DNA of 44,025 nt from Bacteroidales bacterium (GCA_017446025.1 JAFSRR010000104.1:1-44025), one strand, 5' to 3'; counted from the first letter of the stretch, positions 25,479 through 33,361 are shown. Numbers and translations: made by a program. Notes: generated by a model not told the origin, from the sequence alone.

Positions 25479-25595
25479 AGCTGTGGCGTAGCATTCCAAT
25501 GGGGCGGTAAAAGTACTACATTTCCCGGGCAATCGCAAACACCCATCGTGAGTCGGTCGGCTGTGGCTTTCGATGAAATCAGGGGACATGCCTTC

Positions 25596-25626
25596 TTTGT
25601 TATTCAAAAAAAAGCCGTTATTTTTG
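25596..25626 (+). promoter_or_regulatory. Promoter of the DUF3078 gene
   Basis: TTTG (25596-25599), a 19-base spacer and TATTTTTG (25619-25626), both elements matching. The predicted leader is about 75 bases. Confidence 0.68.
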
Positions 25627-25707
25627 TCCTGCCTATCCGGCCTTTGGCGCAGAGGTGCGGGCCGGTCATGAAGAGTGAATCATTATAAAACATTTAAATT
25701 AAAGACA

Positions 25708-26583
25708 ATGAAGAGATTATTTGTTTTGGCCGCTGCTCTGACGGCCTTTATCAGCCTCCGTGCCGAGGACGAGGCCCAAAGCCCCTGGAAGCACAACGGC
25801 ATGGTCGGTGTGAACGCTTCCCAGACCTCCTTTACCAACTGGTCGGCCGGCGGTGAGAATTCCATATCGGGCAACGCCTATTTCAACGGTGCCCTGAATT
25901 ATACTCAGGACGGCACTTCCTGGACCAACGACCTGGATGCCAACTTCGGTGTGATCAACACCGAGAGCCAGGATTGGCGCAAGAACGTCGATAATCTGCA
26001 CCTGGCCTCCAAATACGGCCGTACCATCAACCAGAAAGGCGTGTTCTACTATGCCGCCCTGTTGGATTTCAAGACGCAGTTTGCGCCGGGCTACGACTAT
26101 GGTGCCACTCCCCAGCGTCTGGTGTCCGATTTCATGACGCCTGCCTATCTAAACATTTCCGTGGGTATCGACTATAAGCCCAACGAGCATCTCAGTGCCT
26201 ATTATTCGCCCGTTGCCGGCAAGATGACCTATGTCAACGACACCACCTTCTCGACGGCCTATGGCGTGAAAAAGGGTGAGAAGATGCGTTGGGAACTGGG
26301 TACTACCTTCAAGGTGAGCGTCTCCTACAGCCTTTTGGGCGACAAGCTCACGCTGAAGTCCAATGCCGACTTCTTCACGGCCTACAACGAGAGCTTCGGC
26401 AATGTCGATGTCAACTGGGACCTGCTGCTGGGCTACAACCTGTCGAAGTTCATCACGCTGACCTTCCAGTCCAACCTCAAGTATGACGACGACATCAAAT
26501 ATGTCGATTCCGAGGGCAACAAACACGGCGCCCGTGTCCAGTACAAGGAAACACTGGGTCTGGGCTTGAGCTACAAATTCTAA
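25708..26583 (+). CDS. DUF3078 family outer-membrane protein
   Basis: A 291-residue secreted protein. A signal peptide (MKRLFVLAAALTAFISLRA) has a likely cut after Ala19. The mature part starts with GMVGVNASQTSFTNWSAGG, the hallmark of the Bacteroidota DUF3078 family, and is composed of alternating amphipathic strands ending in LGLGLSYKF, whose terminal aromatic residue suits insertion by BAM as a beta-barrel. Function unknown. The ATG at 25708 is chosen since the signal peptide begins there. It has its own promoter and is followed by a terminator that lies almost against the asparaginase start. Confidence 0.85.
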   Translation: MKRLFVLAAALTAFISLRAEDEAQSPWKHNGMVGVNASQTSFTNWSAGGENSISGNAYFNGALNYTQDGTSWTNDLDANFGVINTESQDWRKNVDNLHLASKYGRTINQKGVFYYAALLDFKTQFAPGYDYGATPQRLVSDFMTPAYLNISVGIDYKPNEHLSAYYSPVAGKMTYVNDTTFSTAYGVKKGEKMRWELGTTFKVSVSYSLLGDKLTLKSNADFFTAYNESFGNVDVNWDLLLGYNLSKFITLTFQSNLKYDDDIKYVDSEGNKHGARVQYKETLGLGLSYKF

Positions 26584-26599
26584 AACCTCCAACTACAGG

Positions 26600-26650
26600 C
26601 TGTCGTCCGCAGCGCCGTTCCGGGCAGCGGACGGCAGTCTTCTTTTTTTT
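26600..26650 (+). terminator. Terminator or attenuator between DUF3078 and ansA
   Basis: Inverted repeat CTGTCGTCCGC / GCGGACGGCAG (one G-T wobble) with a 16-base loop, then TCTTCTTTTTTTT. The T tract ends 7 bases before the asparaginase ATG. Confidence 0.8.
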
Positions 26651-26656
26651 CTGGCC

Positions 26657-27697
26657 ATGTCATTCAACAGCAGGGTATTGATCATCTATACGGGCGGCAC
26701 GATCGGCATGAACCGCAATCCGATCACCGGGGCGCTTGAGCCCTTCGATTTCGAGCATCTCATCAGTCATGTGCCTGAAATCAGGCAGTTCGACACGGAA
26801 ATCTCGGCCTGCTGTTTCAATCCGCCCATCGATTCGAGCGATGTGACTCCCGATCACTGGATCCGTCTGGTGGAGATCATCGCCGAGCATTACGACAGCT
26901 TCGACGGTTTTGTGGTGCTACACGGCACCGACACGATGGCCTATACGGCCTCGGCCTTGAGCTATTTGCTGGAAAACCTGGGCAAGCCGGTCATCTTTAC
27001 AGGTTCCCAGCTGCCTGTCGGACAGTTGCGTACTGATGGCCGGGAGAACCTGATCACCAGCGTGGAGATAGCCGCTGCCAAGGACAGTGAGGGGCGTGCC
27101 CTGGTGCCCGAGGTGGGCATCTATTTCAACGGACGGCTGCTGCGCGGCAACCGTACCACCAAACAGAGTGCAGAGGAGTTCAATGCTTTTGAATCGTTCA
27201 ACTATCCCCATCTGGCCGATGCCGGTGTCAACATCGTCTACCATCGCGACCGGATGCTGCGTCCCGACCTTGCCCGTCCCATGCAGCCTCACCTGAAGAT
27301 GGATCCCCGGGTGGTGATTTTCTCGCTTTTCCCCGGTGTCAGCGAGACTCTGATCAGGCATATTCTGAGCAATCCCCAATTGAAGGCCATCGTCATGCGC
27401 ACCTTCGGCTCGGGCAATGCACCGCGCAGTACGTGGTTGCAGGAAGTCCTGCTCGAGGCGGCCGACAGCGGCAAGGTGGTGGTCAACATCAGCCAGTGCC
27501 TGCAGGGCCAGGTCGAGATGGGCAGATACGATACAGGCTTCCAGTTGCAGGAAGCCCGTGTCATTTGCGGTTACGACAGCACCGTGGAGAGCGCTGTCAC
27601 CAAACTGATGTATCTGATGGGCCGTTACGACGATCCCGACAAGGTGCGGGAGGGCATGACCCGTAATCTGCGTGGCGAGATTACGCTTTGCGAATGA
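26657..27697 (+). CDS. ansA: Type I (cytoplasmic) L-asparaginase
   Basis: A 346-residue asparaginase that hydrolyses asparagine to aspartate and ammonia. No signal peptide precedes the catalytic start IIYTGGTIGMNRN (about 9-21), whose TGGTIG Thr is the nucleophile. The second catalytic Thr-Asp pair lies in VVLHGTDTMAYTASAL (about 87-102), and FTGSQLPVGQLRTDGREN follows. The length and VMRTFGSGNAP segment fit the AnsA type I group rather than the periplasmic type II. The start lies 7 bases after a terminator T tract, so either an attenuated readthrough or an unseen promoter drives it. Its last 17 bases overlap the end of the convergent korC. Confidence 0.93.
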   Translation: MSFNSRVLIIYTGGTIGMNRNPITGALEPFDFEHLISHVPEIRQFDTEISACCFNPPIDSSDVTPDHWIRLVEIIAEHYDSFDGFVVLHGTDTMAYTASALSYLLENLGKPVIFTGSQLPVGQLRTDGRENLITSVEIAAAKDSEGRALVPEVGIYFNGRLLRGNRTTKQSAEEFNAFESFNYPHLADAGVNIVYHRDRMLRPDLARPMQPHLKMDPRVVIFSLFPGVSETLIRHILSNPQLKAIVMRTFGSGNAPRSTWLQEVLLEAADSGKVVVNISQCLQGQVEMGRYDTGFQLQEARVICGYDSTVESAVTKLMYLMGRYDDPDKVREGMTRNLRGEITLCE

Positions 27698-28223
27698 TTT
27701 CCATGCCTTTGTGCAGGCCGGCCTCGTTGACGGGGATCAGGTCCTGATGCCGCTCTGGCAAGGTCTTGCGCAGGGCTTTCAACACACTTTCCACTTTGAC
27801 GATGGGCTTTACCTTGAGGTAACCGCCCAGGACGATCATGTTGAATGATTTGATGTTCTCGGTCTCGGTGGCCGCTTTCATGGCCTCGATGGCATAGATG
27901 GTGATGTCTGTGCGCTTGGGGGCATGGGTGATGCCGTTGGGGTCGTAGATGAGTGTGCCGCCAGGTTTGATGAGCGGCTCGAACTTCTCAAGCGATTGCT
28001 GGTTGAGTATGATGGCCGTGTCGTAATAGTTGAGTACGGGCGAACTGATGCGTTCCTCGCTGACAATGACCGTTACATTGGCTGTACCGCCGCGCTGTTC
28101 GGGGCCGTAGGCCGGCATCCAGGTCACTTCCTTGCCGTCCATCAGGGCCGAGTAGGCCAGCATTTTCCCCATCGAGAGGACACCTTGTCCGCCAAAACCG
28201 GCGATGATAAGTTCTTCTTTCAT
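27681..28223 (-). CDS. korC: 2-oxoacid:ferredoxin oxidoreductase, gamma subunit
   Basis: A 180-residue protein of the pyruvate/2-oxoacid ferredoxin oxidoreductase gamma family. ELIIAGFGGQGVLSMGKMLA at the N-terminus and WMPAYGPEQRGGTANVTVIVS (from about 35) are diagnostic. With KorA, KorB and KorD it forms the four-subunit enzyme that oxidatively decarboxylates a 2-oxoacid (2-oxoglutarate or branched-chain) to acyl-CoA, reducing ferredoxin. Last gene of the operon; it starts 2 bases after korB and its 3' end overlaps that of ansA by 17 bases with no space for a separate terminator. Confidence 0.93.
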   Translation of the reverse strand: MKEELIIAGFGGQGVLSMGKMLAYSALMDGKEVTWMPAYGPEQRGGTANVTVIVSEERISSPVLNYYDTAIILNQQSLEKFEPLIKPGGTLIYDPNGITHAPKRTDITIYAIEAMKAATETENIKSFNMIVLGGYLKVKPIVKVESVLKALRKTLPERHQDLIPVNEAGLHKGMEIIRKA

Positions 28224-28225
28224 GA

Positions 28226-28984
28226 TTATCTGTCTTTTATATCACCGAGTTGATAGAAGGGGAACATATTCTCTTCGAGCCACAGATGGGCCTCGTGCGG
28301 ACTCATTTTCCAACCGGCGTTGCAGGCGGCCACGATTTCGACGATGCTGGTGCCTTTGCCGGCCATGGAGTTTTCGAAAGCCTTGCGGATAGCTTTCTTG
28401 GTCTTGCGGACGGCAGCGGCGGTATGGACGCTCTGGCGGGTGACGTAGCAGGTGCCCTCCAACTCGGCCAGCACGTTGGCAATTTTCATGGGATAGCCGT
28501 TCAGGGCGACATCGCGACCGTAGGGGCAGGTGGAGGTCTTCATGCCTTCCAGCGTACTGGGCGACATCTGACCGCCGGTCATGCCGTAGATGGCGTTGTT
28601 GATGAAGATGATGGCGATGTTCTCACCCCGGTTGCAGGCATGGAGGGTTTCTCCGGCACCGATGGCCGACAAATCGCCGTCGCCCTGGTAGGTGAAGACC
28701 AGCTTGTCGGGGTGCAGGCGTTTCATAGCCGTGGCGATGGCCGGGGCCCGTCCGTGAGCCGATTCGACGGTATCGACATCGATGTATTTGTAGAGGAAGA
28801 CGGCGCAGCCGACCGGGCAGGCGCAGAGAGTGTTGTCCTGCATGCCCATTTCCTCGATGACTTCGGCAATCATGCGATGGACCGTGCCGTGGTTGCAGCC
28901 CGGGCAGTAATGCATCACATTGTCTTTGACCAGGCTGGATTTCTGGTAGACCAGATGCTCCGGTGCAATGATATTATTGTTCAT
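28226..28984 (-). CDS. korB: 2-oxoacid:ferredoxin oxidoreductase, beta (thiamine-diphosphate) subunit
   Basis: A 252-residue subunit. It contains YCPGCNHGTVHR (about 26-37), CACPVGCAVFLYKY, AHGRAPAIATAMKR, and the ThDP-binding motif GDGDLSAIGAGETLHA ending with INNAIYGMTGGQMSP (about 100-140). The ATG at 28984 (MNNNIIAPEHLVYQ) is chosen; an earlier frame start lies inside the preceding small gene, which korB overlaps by 11 bases, suggesting translational coupling. The substrate (2-oxoglutarate versus 3-methyl-2-oxobutanoate) cannot be settled from sequence; databases call such operons kor or vor. Confidence 0.93.
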   Translation of the reverse strand: MNNNIIAPEHLVYQKSSLVKDNVMHYCPGCNHGTVHRMIAEVIEEMGMQDNTLCACPVGCAVFLYKYIDVDTVESAHGRAPAIATAMKRLHPDKLVFTYQGDGDLSAIGAGETLHACNRGENIAIIFINNAIYGMTGGQMSPSTLEGMKTSTCPYGRDVALNGYPMKIANVLAELEGTCYVTRQSVHTAAAVRKTKKAIRKAFENSMAGKGTSIVEIVAACNAGWKMSPHEAHLWLEENMFPFYQLGDIKDR

Positions 28985-29159
28985 GATCGTGTTTTTTAGC
29001 TGTGAAGCGGACAATCAGCTCGGCCGTCTTGCAGACGATGGCGACAATGGTGAGCCAGAAAGCCGTCTTGAGGTCTTTGCTGAAGTAGCAGACCACGGCG
29101 ATGACGACGATAAGGAGGCTGATGGCCGACAGGGCGGTACGTAGGCTGTTTCTATCCAT
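28974..29159 (-). CDS. Small membrane protein embedded in the kor operon
   Basis: A 61-residue protein between korA and korB. It has a short N-terminal region (MDRNSLRTALSAISL), two hydrophobic segments (about 10-25, SAISLLIVVIAVVCYF, and 33-48, TAFWLTIVAIVCKTAELIV) separated by a charged turn (SKDLK), and a polar tail (RFTAKKHDHEQ), so it is probably a two-helix inner-membrane hairpin. It starts 2 bases after korA and overlaps korB by 11 bases, the tight packing of a translated, cotranscribed gene. I recognise no family or function. It may tether the soluble oxidoreductase to the membrane (inference only). Confidence 0.75.
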   Translation of the reverse strand: MDRNSLRTALSAISLLIVVIAVVCYFSKDLKTAFWLTIVAIVCKTAELIVRFTAKKHDHEQ

Positions 29160-29161
29160 GA

Positions 29162-30235
29162 TTACAGGCATTTTTTCATTTCTTCGACGATTTCTTCGGG
29201 GGTCGGCACCACACCGCCCATGCGTCCGTAGTGGATCACCGGCACGCGGCCGTTGACAGCGAGGCGGACATCCTCGATCATCTGGCCGGAGTTCAGTTCG
29301 ACACAGAGCATCGAGCGTACCCGGGAGGCATAGCCTTCGAGTATGCGGCTGGGGAAGGGCCAGAGCGTGATGGGACGCAACAGGCCGGCTTTGATACCTT
29401 CGGCCCGCAACAGCTCGACAGATTTCTGGCAGAGGCGGGCGCAGCTTCCGAAGGCGACAAACAGGTATTCTGCGTCGTCGCAGCAGTATTCTTCACAGCG
29501 GACTTCACGCTCCTGAACCACGGCGTAGCGCTCCTGACGCTCTACGTTCTGCCTTTCCATGATGGCCGGATCCAGTTCCAGCGAGCTGGCGATGCGTTGG
29601 CCGCGGGTGTGCGCTTTGCCACGGAGTGCCCAGGGACAACTTTTTTCAATTTCCTGGTCGGTGGCACGTGGCTTGAAAGGCGGCAGCACCACTTTTTCCA
29701 TCATCTGGCCGATCATACCGTCGGAGAGTATCATGGCCGGCATACGGTAACGGAAGGCCAGGGTGAAGGCCAAATCGACGAAATCGGCCATTTCCTGGAC
29801 CGAGTAGGGGGCCAGCACGATGAGGTGGTAGTCGCCGTGTCCGCCGCCTTTGGTGGCTTGGAAATAGTCCGACTGGCTGGGCTGGATGGTGCCCAGGCCT
29901 GGACCGCCGCGCTGCACGTTGACAATCAGGGCCGGCAGGTCGGCGCCGGAGAGGAAGGAAATGCCTTCCTGCATGAGGCTCACACCAGGGCTGGAGGACG
30001 AGGTCATGACCTTTTTTCCGCAGGCGGCACCGCCGAAGACCATATAGATGGAGGCCACCTCGCTTTCGGCCTGCAGGCAGACCATACCGGTGGTTTCCCA
30101 GGGTTTTTCGGCCATCAAGGTCTCCATGATTTCCGACTGCGGGGTGATCGGATAACCGAAATAGCCGTCGACACCGCAGCGGATGGCGGCCAGCGCGATG
30201 GCTTCATTGCCTTTCAACAGACGTACTTCTTCCAT
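29162..30235 (-). CDS. korA: 2-oxoacid:ferredoxin oxidoreductase, alpha subunit
   Basis: A 357-residue subunit with the pyrimidine-binding domain of 2-oxoacid:ferredoxin oxidoreductases. Diagnostic runs are GNEAIALAAIRCGVDGYFGY and PITPQSEIMETL (about 9-40), SSPGVSLMQEGISFLSGADL (about 81-100) and VNVQRGGPGLGTIQPSQSDY (about 105-124), then a C-terminal transketolase-like domain with FVAFGSCAR and GLLRPITLWPFP. Without a fused gamma domain, it fits the four-gene KorA/VorB layout. The ATG at 30235 lies 2 bases after korD. Cytoplasmic. Confidence 0.93.
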   Translation of the reverse strand: MEEVRLLKGNEAIALAAIRCGVDGYFGYPITPQSEIMETLMAEKPWETTGMVCLQAESEVASIYMVFGGAACGKKVMTSSSSPGVSLMQEGISFLSGADLPALIVNVQRGGPGLGTIQPSQSDYFQATKGGGHGDYHLIVLAPYSVQEMADFVDLAFTLAFRYRMPAMILSDGMIGQMMEKVVLPPFKPRATDQEIEKSCPWALRGKAHTRGQRIASSLELDPAIMERQNVERQERYAVVQEREVRCEEYCCDDAEYLFVAFGSCARLCQKSVELLRAEGIKAGLLRPITLWPFPSRILEGYASRVRSMLCVELNSGQMIEDVRLAVNGRVPVIHYGRMGGVVPTPEEIVEEMKKCL

Positions 30236-30237
30236 AG

Positions 30238-30462
30238 CTACTCTTTTGTTTTATAGACCTTGATGCAGCCGTCGGGGCACATATAGGCACAACTGGCACA
30301 GCCGATACACAGTTCCGGCTGTTTCATATAAGCATAGGCATAACCTTTGTCATTGACGCTTTGTGAGAGGGCCAACACTTTCGATGGACAGGCAAAGACA
30401 CACAGCTCGCAGCCTTTGCAACGGTTCACATCCACTTCGACGGCTCCTTTGACTTTTGCCAT
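30238..30462 (-). CDS. korD: 2-oxoacid oxidoreductase delta subunit (2x[4Fe-4S] ferredoxin)
   Basis: A 74-residue ferredoxin-like subunit with two [4Fe-4S] cluster motifs: CKGCELCVFACP (about 15-26) and CIGCASCAYMCPDGC (about 52-66). It carries electrons from the ThDP site to external ferredoxin. First gene of the korD-korA-(small membrane gene)-korB-korC operon, which is tightly packed throughout. A full promoter lies about 57 bases upstream on the minus strand. Confidence 0.93.
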   Translation of the reverse strand: MAKVKGAVEVDVNRCKGCELCVFACPSKVLALSQSVNDKGYAYAYMKQPELCIGCASCAYMCPDGCIKVYKTKE

Positions 30463-30518
30463 AATCTATTAATTATTAGCGTTTTAATTAGTTGTAATCG
30501 CATGGTTCGATTCGACTG

Positions 30519-30550
30519 CAAAGGTAATACAAAGCCCCCGCAAATGCAAA
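30519..30550 (-). promoter_or_regulatory. Promoter of the kor operon
   Basis: On the minus strand TTTG (30547-30550), a 20-base spacer and TACCTTTG (30519-30526), both elements perfect. Transcription should start near 30512, giving a leader of about 50 bases before korD. Confidence 0.75.
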
Positions 30551-30643
30551 TCACTATTTCATCGTGGTTTGCAGCGATGATAACCACGAAGATTGTGCGG
30601 GGTAAAAACATCGGTTGCCTGTGGTGGAATCAACGAATAGTAT

Positions 30644-30651
30644 TACCTTTG
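30644..30651 (+). promoter_or_regulatory. Putative -7 promoter element of ispE
   Basis: TACCTTTG matches TAnnTTTG, 21 bases before the ispE ATG. No clear -33 element at the usual distance. Confidence 0.5.
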
Positions 30652-30672
30652 TAAGACAATCGCATCGACAAT

Positions 30673-31485
30673 ATGATCTGTTTTCCCAACGCCAAGATCA
30701 ACATAGGCCTGAACATCCTGCGCCGCCGGCCGGACCGTTATCACGATATAGAAACGGTCTTCTATCCGCTGGCCGGTTGCTGTGACATTTTGGAGGCTGT
30801 GAGGAGCGATGCTTACAGTCTGCAGTTGAGCGGTATCGGTATGGAGTGTCCGACAGAGGACAACCTGGTGACCAAGGCCTACCGTCTGCTGGCCGCCGAT
30901 TTTGACTTGCCGCCCATGCAGATATACCTGCACAAACAGATTCCCTTCGGGGCCGGTCTGGGCGGGGGTTCGGCCGATGCTGCCTTTTTGTTGAAGAAAC
31001 TCAATGACAGCTGCTCTTTGGGCCTGGACACGGCTTCTTTGCAGGCCTATGCCGCCCGGCTGGGCGCCGACTGCAGTTTCTTCATCCGCAATGAAGCGGT
31101 GTTCGCCAGTGGCAGGGGGGATGTCTTTTCCGATATTTCGCTGTCGTTGCAGGGGTATTGGCTGGTACTGGTCAAGCCCGACATTTCCGTCTCCACCGCC
31201 GAAGCCTATGCCGGGGTGACGCCCCGCCTGCCGCATCGGTCCTTGCAGGAATTGATCAATCAGCCGGTTGAAACGTGGAAAGACACCGTTGTCAACGATT
31301 TCGAGCCTTCGGTCTTTGCCCTTCATCCTCTTATCGGGCGCATCAAACAGCAGATGTATGAGGCCGGTGCCCTGTATGCCTCCATGTCGGGCAGCGGCAG
31401 TTCGGTCTATGGCCTGTTCAGGCAGGAAACCCATCTCAGGGAGGAGTTCAAGGGTTGTTACTATTGGGCAGGATATCTTTCCTGA
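30673..31485 (+). CDS. ispE: 4-diphosphocytidyl-2-C-methyl-D-erythritol kinase
   Basis: A 270-residue GHMP-family kinase of the non-mevalonate isoprenoid pathway, phosphorylating CDP-methylerythritol. Family signs: N-terminal PNAKINIGLNILRRRPDRYHD (residues 5-25, substrate site, with RYHD in place of the usual GYH), the ATP-binding loop PFGAGLGGGSADAAFLLK (about 92-109) with LGADCSFF, and the C-terminal YASMSGSGSSVYGLF (about 235-249). Stands alone between the divergent kor operon and dnaB, with 117 bases to dnaB. Confidence 0.95.
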   Translation: MICFPNAKINIGLNILRRRPDRYHDIETVFYPLAGCCDILEAVRSDAYSLQLSGIGMECPTEDNLVTKAYRLLAADFDLPPMQIYLHKQIPFGAGLGGGSADAAFLLKKLNDSCSLGLDTASLQAYAARLGADCSFFIRNEAVFASGRGDVFSDISLSLQGYWLVLVKPDISVSTAEAYAGVTPRLPHRSLQELINQPVETWKDTVVNDFEPSVFALHPLIGRIKQQMYEAGALYASMSGSGSSVYGLFRQETHLREEFKGCYYWAGYLS

Positions 31486-31522
31486 TCATTGTTTATAGCT
31501 GACAGACATTATTTTGTGGTGC

Positions 31523-31555
31523 TGATAACTATGTCAGTAGCTTGTTGATAACTAT
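31523..31555. repeat. Pair of 10-base direct repeats upstream of dnaB
   Basis: TGATAACTAT occurs at 31523-31532 and again at 31546-31555, a 23-base period. On the opposite strand the second copy extends to TTATCAACA (31543-31551), one mismatch from the DnaA box TTATCCACA; the first copy gives the weaker TTATCAGCA. Confidence 0.4.
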
Positions 31556-31590
31556 TCGGCCCGCATGCTTTTCGAACCATAAAACTTCCG

Positions 31591-31598
31591 TAATTTTG
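31591..31598 (+). promoter_or_regulatory. Putative -7 element at the dnaB start
   Basis: TAATTTTG is a full -7 match but ends only 4 bases before the dnaB ATG and lacks a -33 box. If used, the mRNA would be leaderless. A weaker alternative upstream is TTTG (31513-31516) plus TAGCTTGT (31538-31545). Confidence 0.35.
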
Positions 31599-31602
31599 CC
31601 AC

Positions 31603-33135
31603 ATGGAAGAAAAGAAAAAAGTCGTTTACAAACGCGTCCCGGTCAATATGGACGAAATCAGCCGGCTCCAGCCCCAGGCCCGGGAGTTGGAAGAAGCGGT
31701 GTTGGGAGCGCTGATGCTCGAAAAGGATTCATTTTCCAAAGTCTGTGAAATCCTCAAACCCGAGCATTTCTATGAAAAGCCCCATCAGCAGATCTACGAG
31801 GCCATCCAGTCGTTGTCGCTCCGACAGGAGCCCGTCGATATCCTCACCGTGCAGGAGGAACTCAAACACATGAACCTGCTCGAAGAGGTCGGCGGCCCGG
31901 TCTATCTGATCCGTCTCACCGAGAATGTCGTATCGACTGCCCATTTGGAGTATCACGCCCGTATCGTGGCCCAGAAATACCTGGCCCGCGAGTTGATCAG
32001 CTTCTCGATGAACATCCAGGGCAAGGCCTTCGACGAATCGGTCGATGTCAAGGATCTGATGCAGGAGGCTGAATCCGATTTGTTCGAGCTCTCACAGCAG
32101 TCGCTCAAGAAGGAGGTGGTGCAGATCAATCCGATCATCGACGAGGCCCTGAAGCGCATCCGCTCGGCTTCCCAGCGTACGGACGGCCTGTCGGGCCTGC
32201 CTTCTGGCTTTACCAAGCTCGATGAGATCACGTCCGGTTGGCAGAATTCCGACCTGATCATCATCGCAGCCCGCCCGGCCATGGGTAAGACGGCTTTCGC
32301 ACTATCCATGGCCAAGAACATGGCCGTCGAATATGAGATTCCGGTGGGTTTCTTTTCGCTGGAAATGTCCAATGTGCAATTGGTCAACCGTCTGATTATC
32401 AATATCAGTTCCATCGAGGGTGAAAAGATTCGCAACGGCAAGCTGAGCCAGCAGGAATGGACCTTGCTCGACCAGCAGCTCAAATCGCTCTACGATGCCC
32501 CGATTTATATCGATGACACGCCCAGTCTGTCGGTCTTCGAATTCTCGACCAAGGCCCGGCGCCTGGTCAAAGAGAAGGGCGTCAAGTTGTTGATCATAGA
32601 CTACCTGCAGCTGATGAACGCCAGCGGCAGCCGCTTCGGCAACCGTGAGCAGGAGGTGAGCACCGTGTCGCGCGCGTTGAAGGCCCTGGCCAAGGAACTG
32701 GACATTCCCATCGTGGCCCTGTCGCAGGTGAACCGTGCCTCGACCAACCGTTCGGCTGGCAACAATGCCAGTCCCAGCAGTGCCAGCGATGCCAAGCGGC
32801 CGCAATTGTCCGACCTGCGTGAATCGGGTGCCATCGAACAGGATGCCGATATCGTCTGCTTTATCCATCGGCCTGAATACTACAAGATTTTCGAGGATTC
32901 CGAGGGCAATTCCTACATCGGCAAGGCAGAGCTCATCATTGCCAAGCACCGTAACGGCTCCACGGGCGATGTCAGGCTGCGTTTCGACAAGGAATATGCA
33001 CGTTTCCGTGATGACGATGAGATGGACTACAGCCAGTATGGGAAGCAGTCGGCCGGGGCAGGGGGCAGTTTCTATGCTTCCAAGATCAACGACAATTATC
33101 CCGGTGCCGAGTCTTCGGAGTCCGATCCATTTTGA
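31603..33135 (+). CDS. dnaB: Replicative DNA helicase DnaB
   Basis: A 510-residue hexameric helicase that unwinds DNA at the fork. The N-terminal domain (about 20-120, LEEAVLGALMLEKDSFSKV) is the primase-interacting collar. The RecA-like domain contains GLPSGFTKLDEITSGWQNSDL, Walker A ARPAMGKTAFALSMA (about 226-240), FSLEMSNVQLVNRL, Walker B KLLIIDYLQLM (about 328-338), and DLRESGAIEQDADIV with FIHRPEYY. The basic N-terminal extension (MEEKKKVVYKRVPVN) resembles that of Bacteroides DnaB, supporting the ATG at 31603. The long polar C-terminal tail is not recognised. tRNA-Arg follows, with its own promoter. Confidence 0.96.
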   Translation: MEEKKKVVYKRVPVNMDEISRLQPQARELEEAVLGALMLEKDSFSKVCEILKPEHFYEKPHQQIYEAIQSLSLRQEPVDILTVQEELKHMNLLEEVGGPVYLIRLTENVVSTAHLEYHARIVAQKYLARELISFSMNIQGKAFDESVDVKDLMQEAESDLFELSQQSLKKEVVQINPIIDEALKRIRSASQRTDGLSGLPSGFTKLDEITSGWQNSDLIIIAARPAMGKTAFALSMAKNMAVEYEIPVGFFSLEMSNVQLVNRLIINISSIEGEKIRNGKLSQQEWTLLDQQLKSLYDAPIYIDDTPSLSVFEFSTKARRLVKEKGVKLLIIDYLQLMNASGSRFGNREQEVSTVSRALKALAKELDIPIVALSQVNRASTNRSAGNNASPSSASDAKRPQLSDLRESGAIEQDADIVCFIHRPEYYKIFEDSEGNSYIGKAELIIAKHRNGSTGDVRLRFDKEYARFRDDDEMDYSQYGKQSAGAGGSFYASKINDNYPGAESSESDPF

Positions 33136-33168
33136 CGGGCACTTTTTTCGGAAAAAAATAGGGGAATA

Positions 33169-33200
33169 GTTGCACAGAATGTTTTTATGCATTACTTTTG
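33169..33200 (+). promoter_or_regulatory. Promoter of tRNA-Arg
   Basis: GTTG (33169-33172), a 20-base spacer and TACTTTTG (33193-33200), ending 15 bases before the tRNA 5' end. Confidence 0.7.
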
Positions 33201-33215
33201 CAGCCGGTTTTGAGA

Positions 33216-33289
33216 GGCCCCGTAGCTTAATTGAATAGAGCATCTGACTACGGATCAGAAGGTTACAGGTTTGAATCCTGTCGGGGTCA
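33216..33289 (+). tRNA. tRNA-Arg (anticodon ACG)
   Basis: A complete 74-base cloverleaf: acceptor GGCCCCG / CGGGGTC (one G-T pair), D arm GCTT...GAGC, anticodon stem TCTGA / TCAGA with loop CTACGGA (anticodon ACG, read as inosine-CG), variable loop, T arm ACAGG / CCTGT with TTTGAAT loop, and discriminator A. CCA is not encoded. A promoter and a hairpin terminator flank it, so it is an independent unit. Confidence 0.97.
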
Positions 33290-33294
33290 CAGCC

Positions 33295-33329
33295 AAAGCA
33301 TCCTGCTTTTAGGGCAGGATGCTTTTTTA
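33295..33329 (+). terminator. Terminator after tRNA-Arg
   Basis: Perfect 12-base inverted repeat AAAGCATCCTGC / GCAGGATGCTTT with a 7-base loop, then TTTTA. Its T tract abuts the -33 box of the mgtC promoter. Confidence 0.9.
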
Positions 33330-33361
33330 TTTGTCTTTGTCAAGTAGGATAAGTACTTTTG
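33330..33361 (+). promoter_or_regulatory. Promoter of the mgtC-family gene
   Basis: TTTG (33330-33333), a 20-base spacer and TACTTTTG (33354-33361), both elements matching. It rules out the TTG start at 33359 and supports the ATG at 33380. Confidence 0.68.

Noticed and set aside
25479..25607. N-terminal extension of 43 residues on trmD.
   Set aside because: The family's N-terminus begins at [12 protein letters not shown]; the extra codons are unlike any TrmD.
33140..33165. Hairpin TTTTTTC/GAAAAAA after dnaB as a terminator.
   Set aside because: The stem is short and almost entirely A-T; too weak to call.
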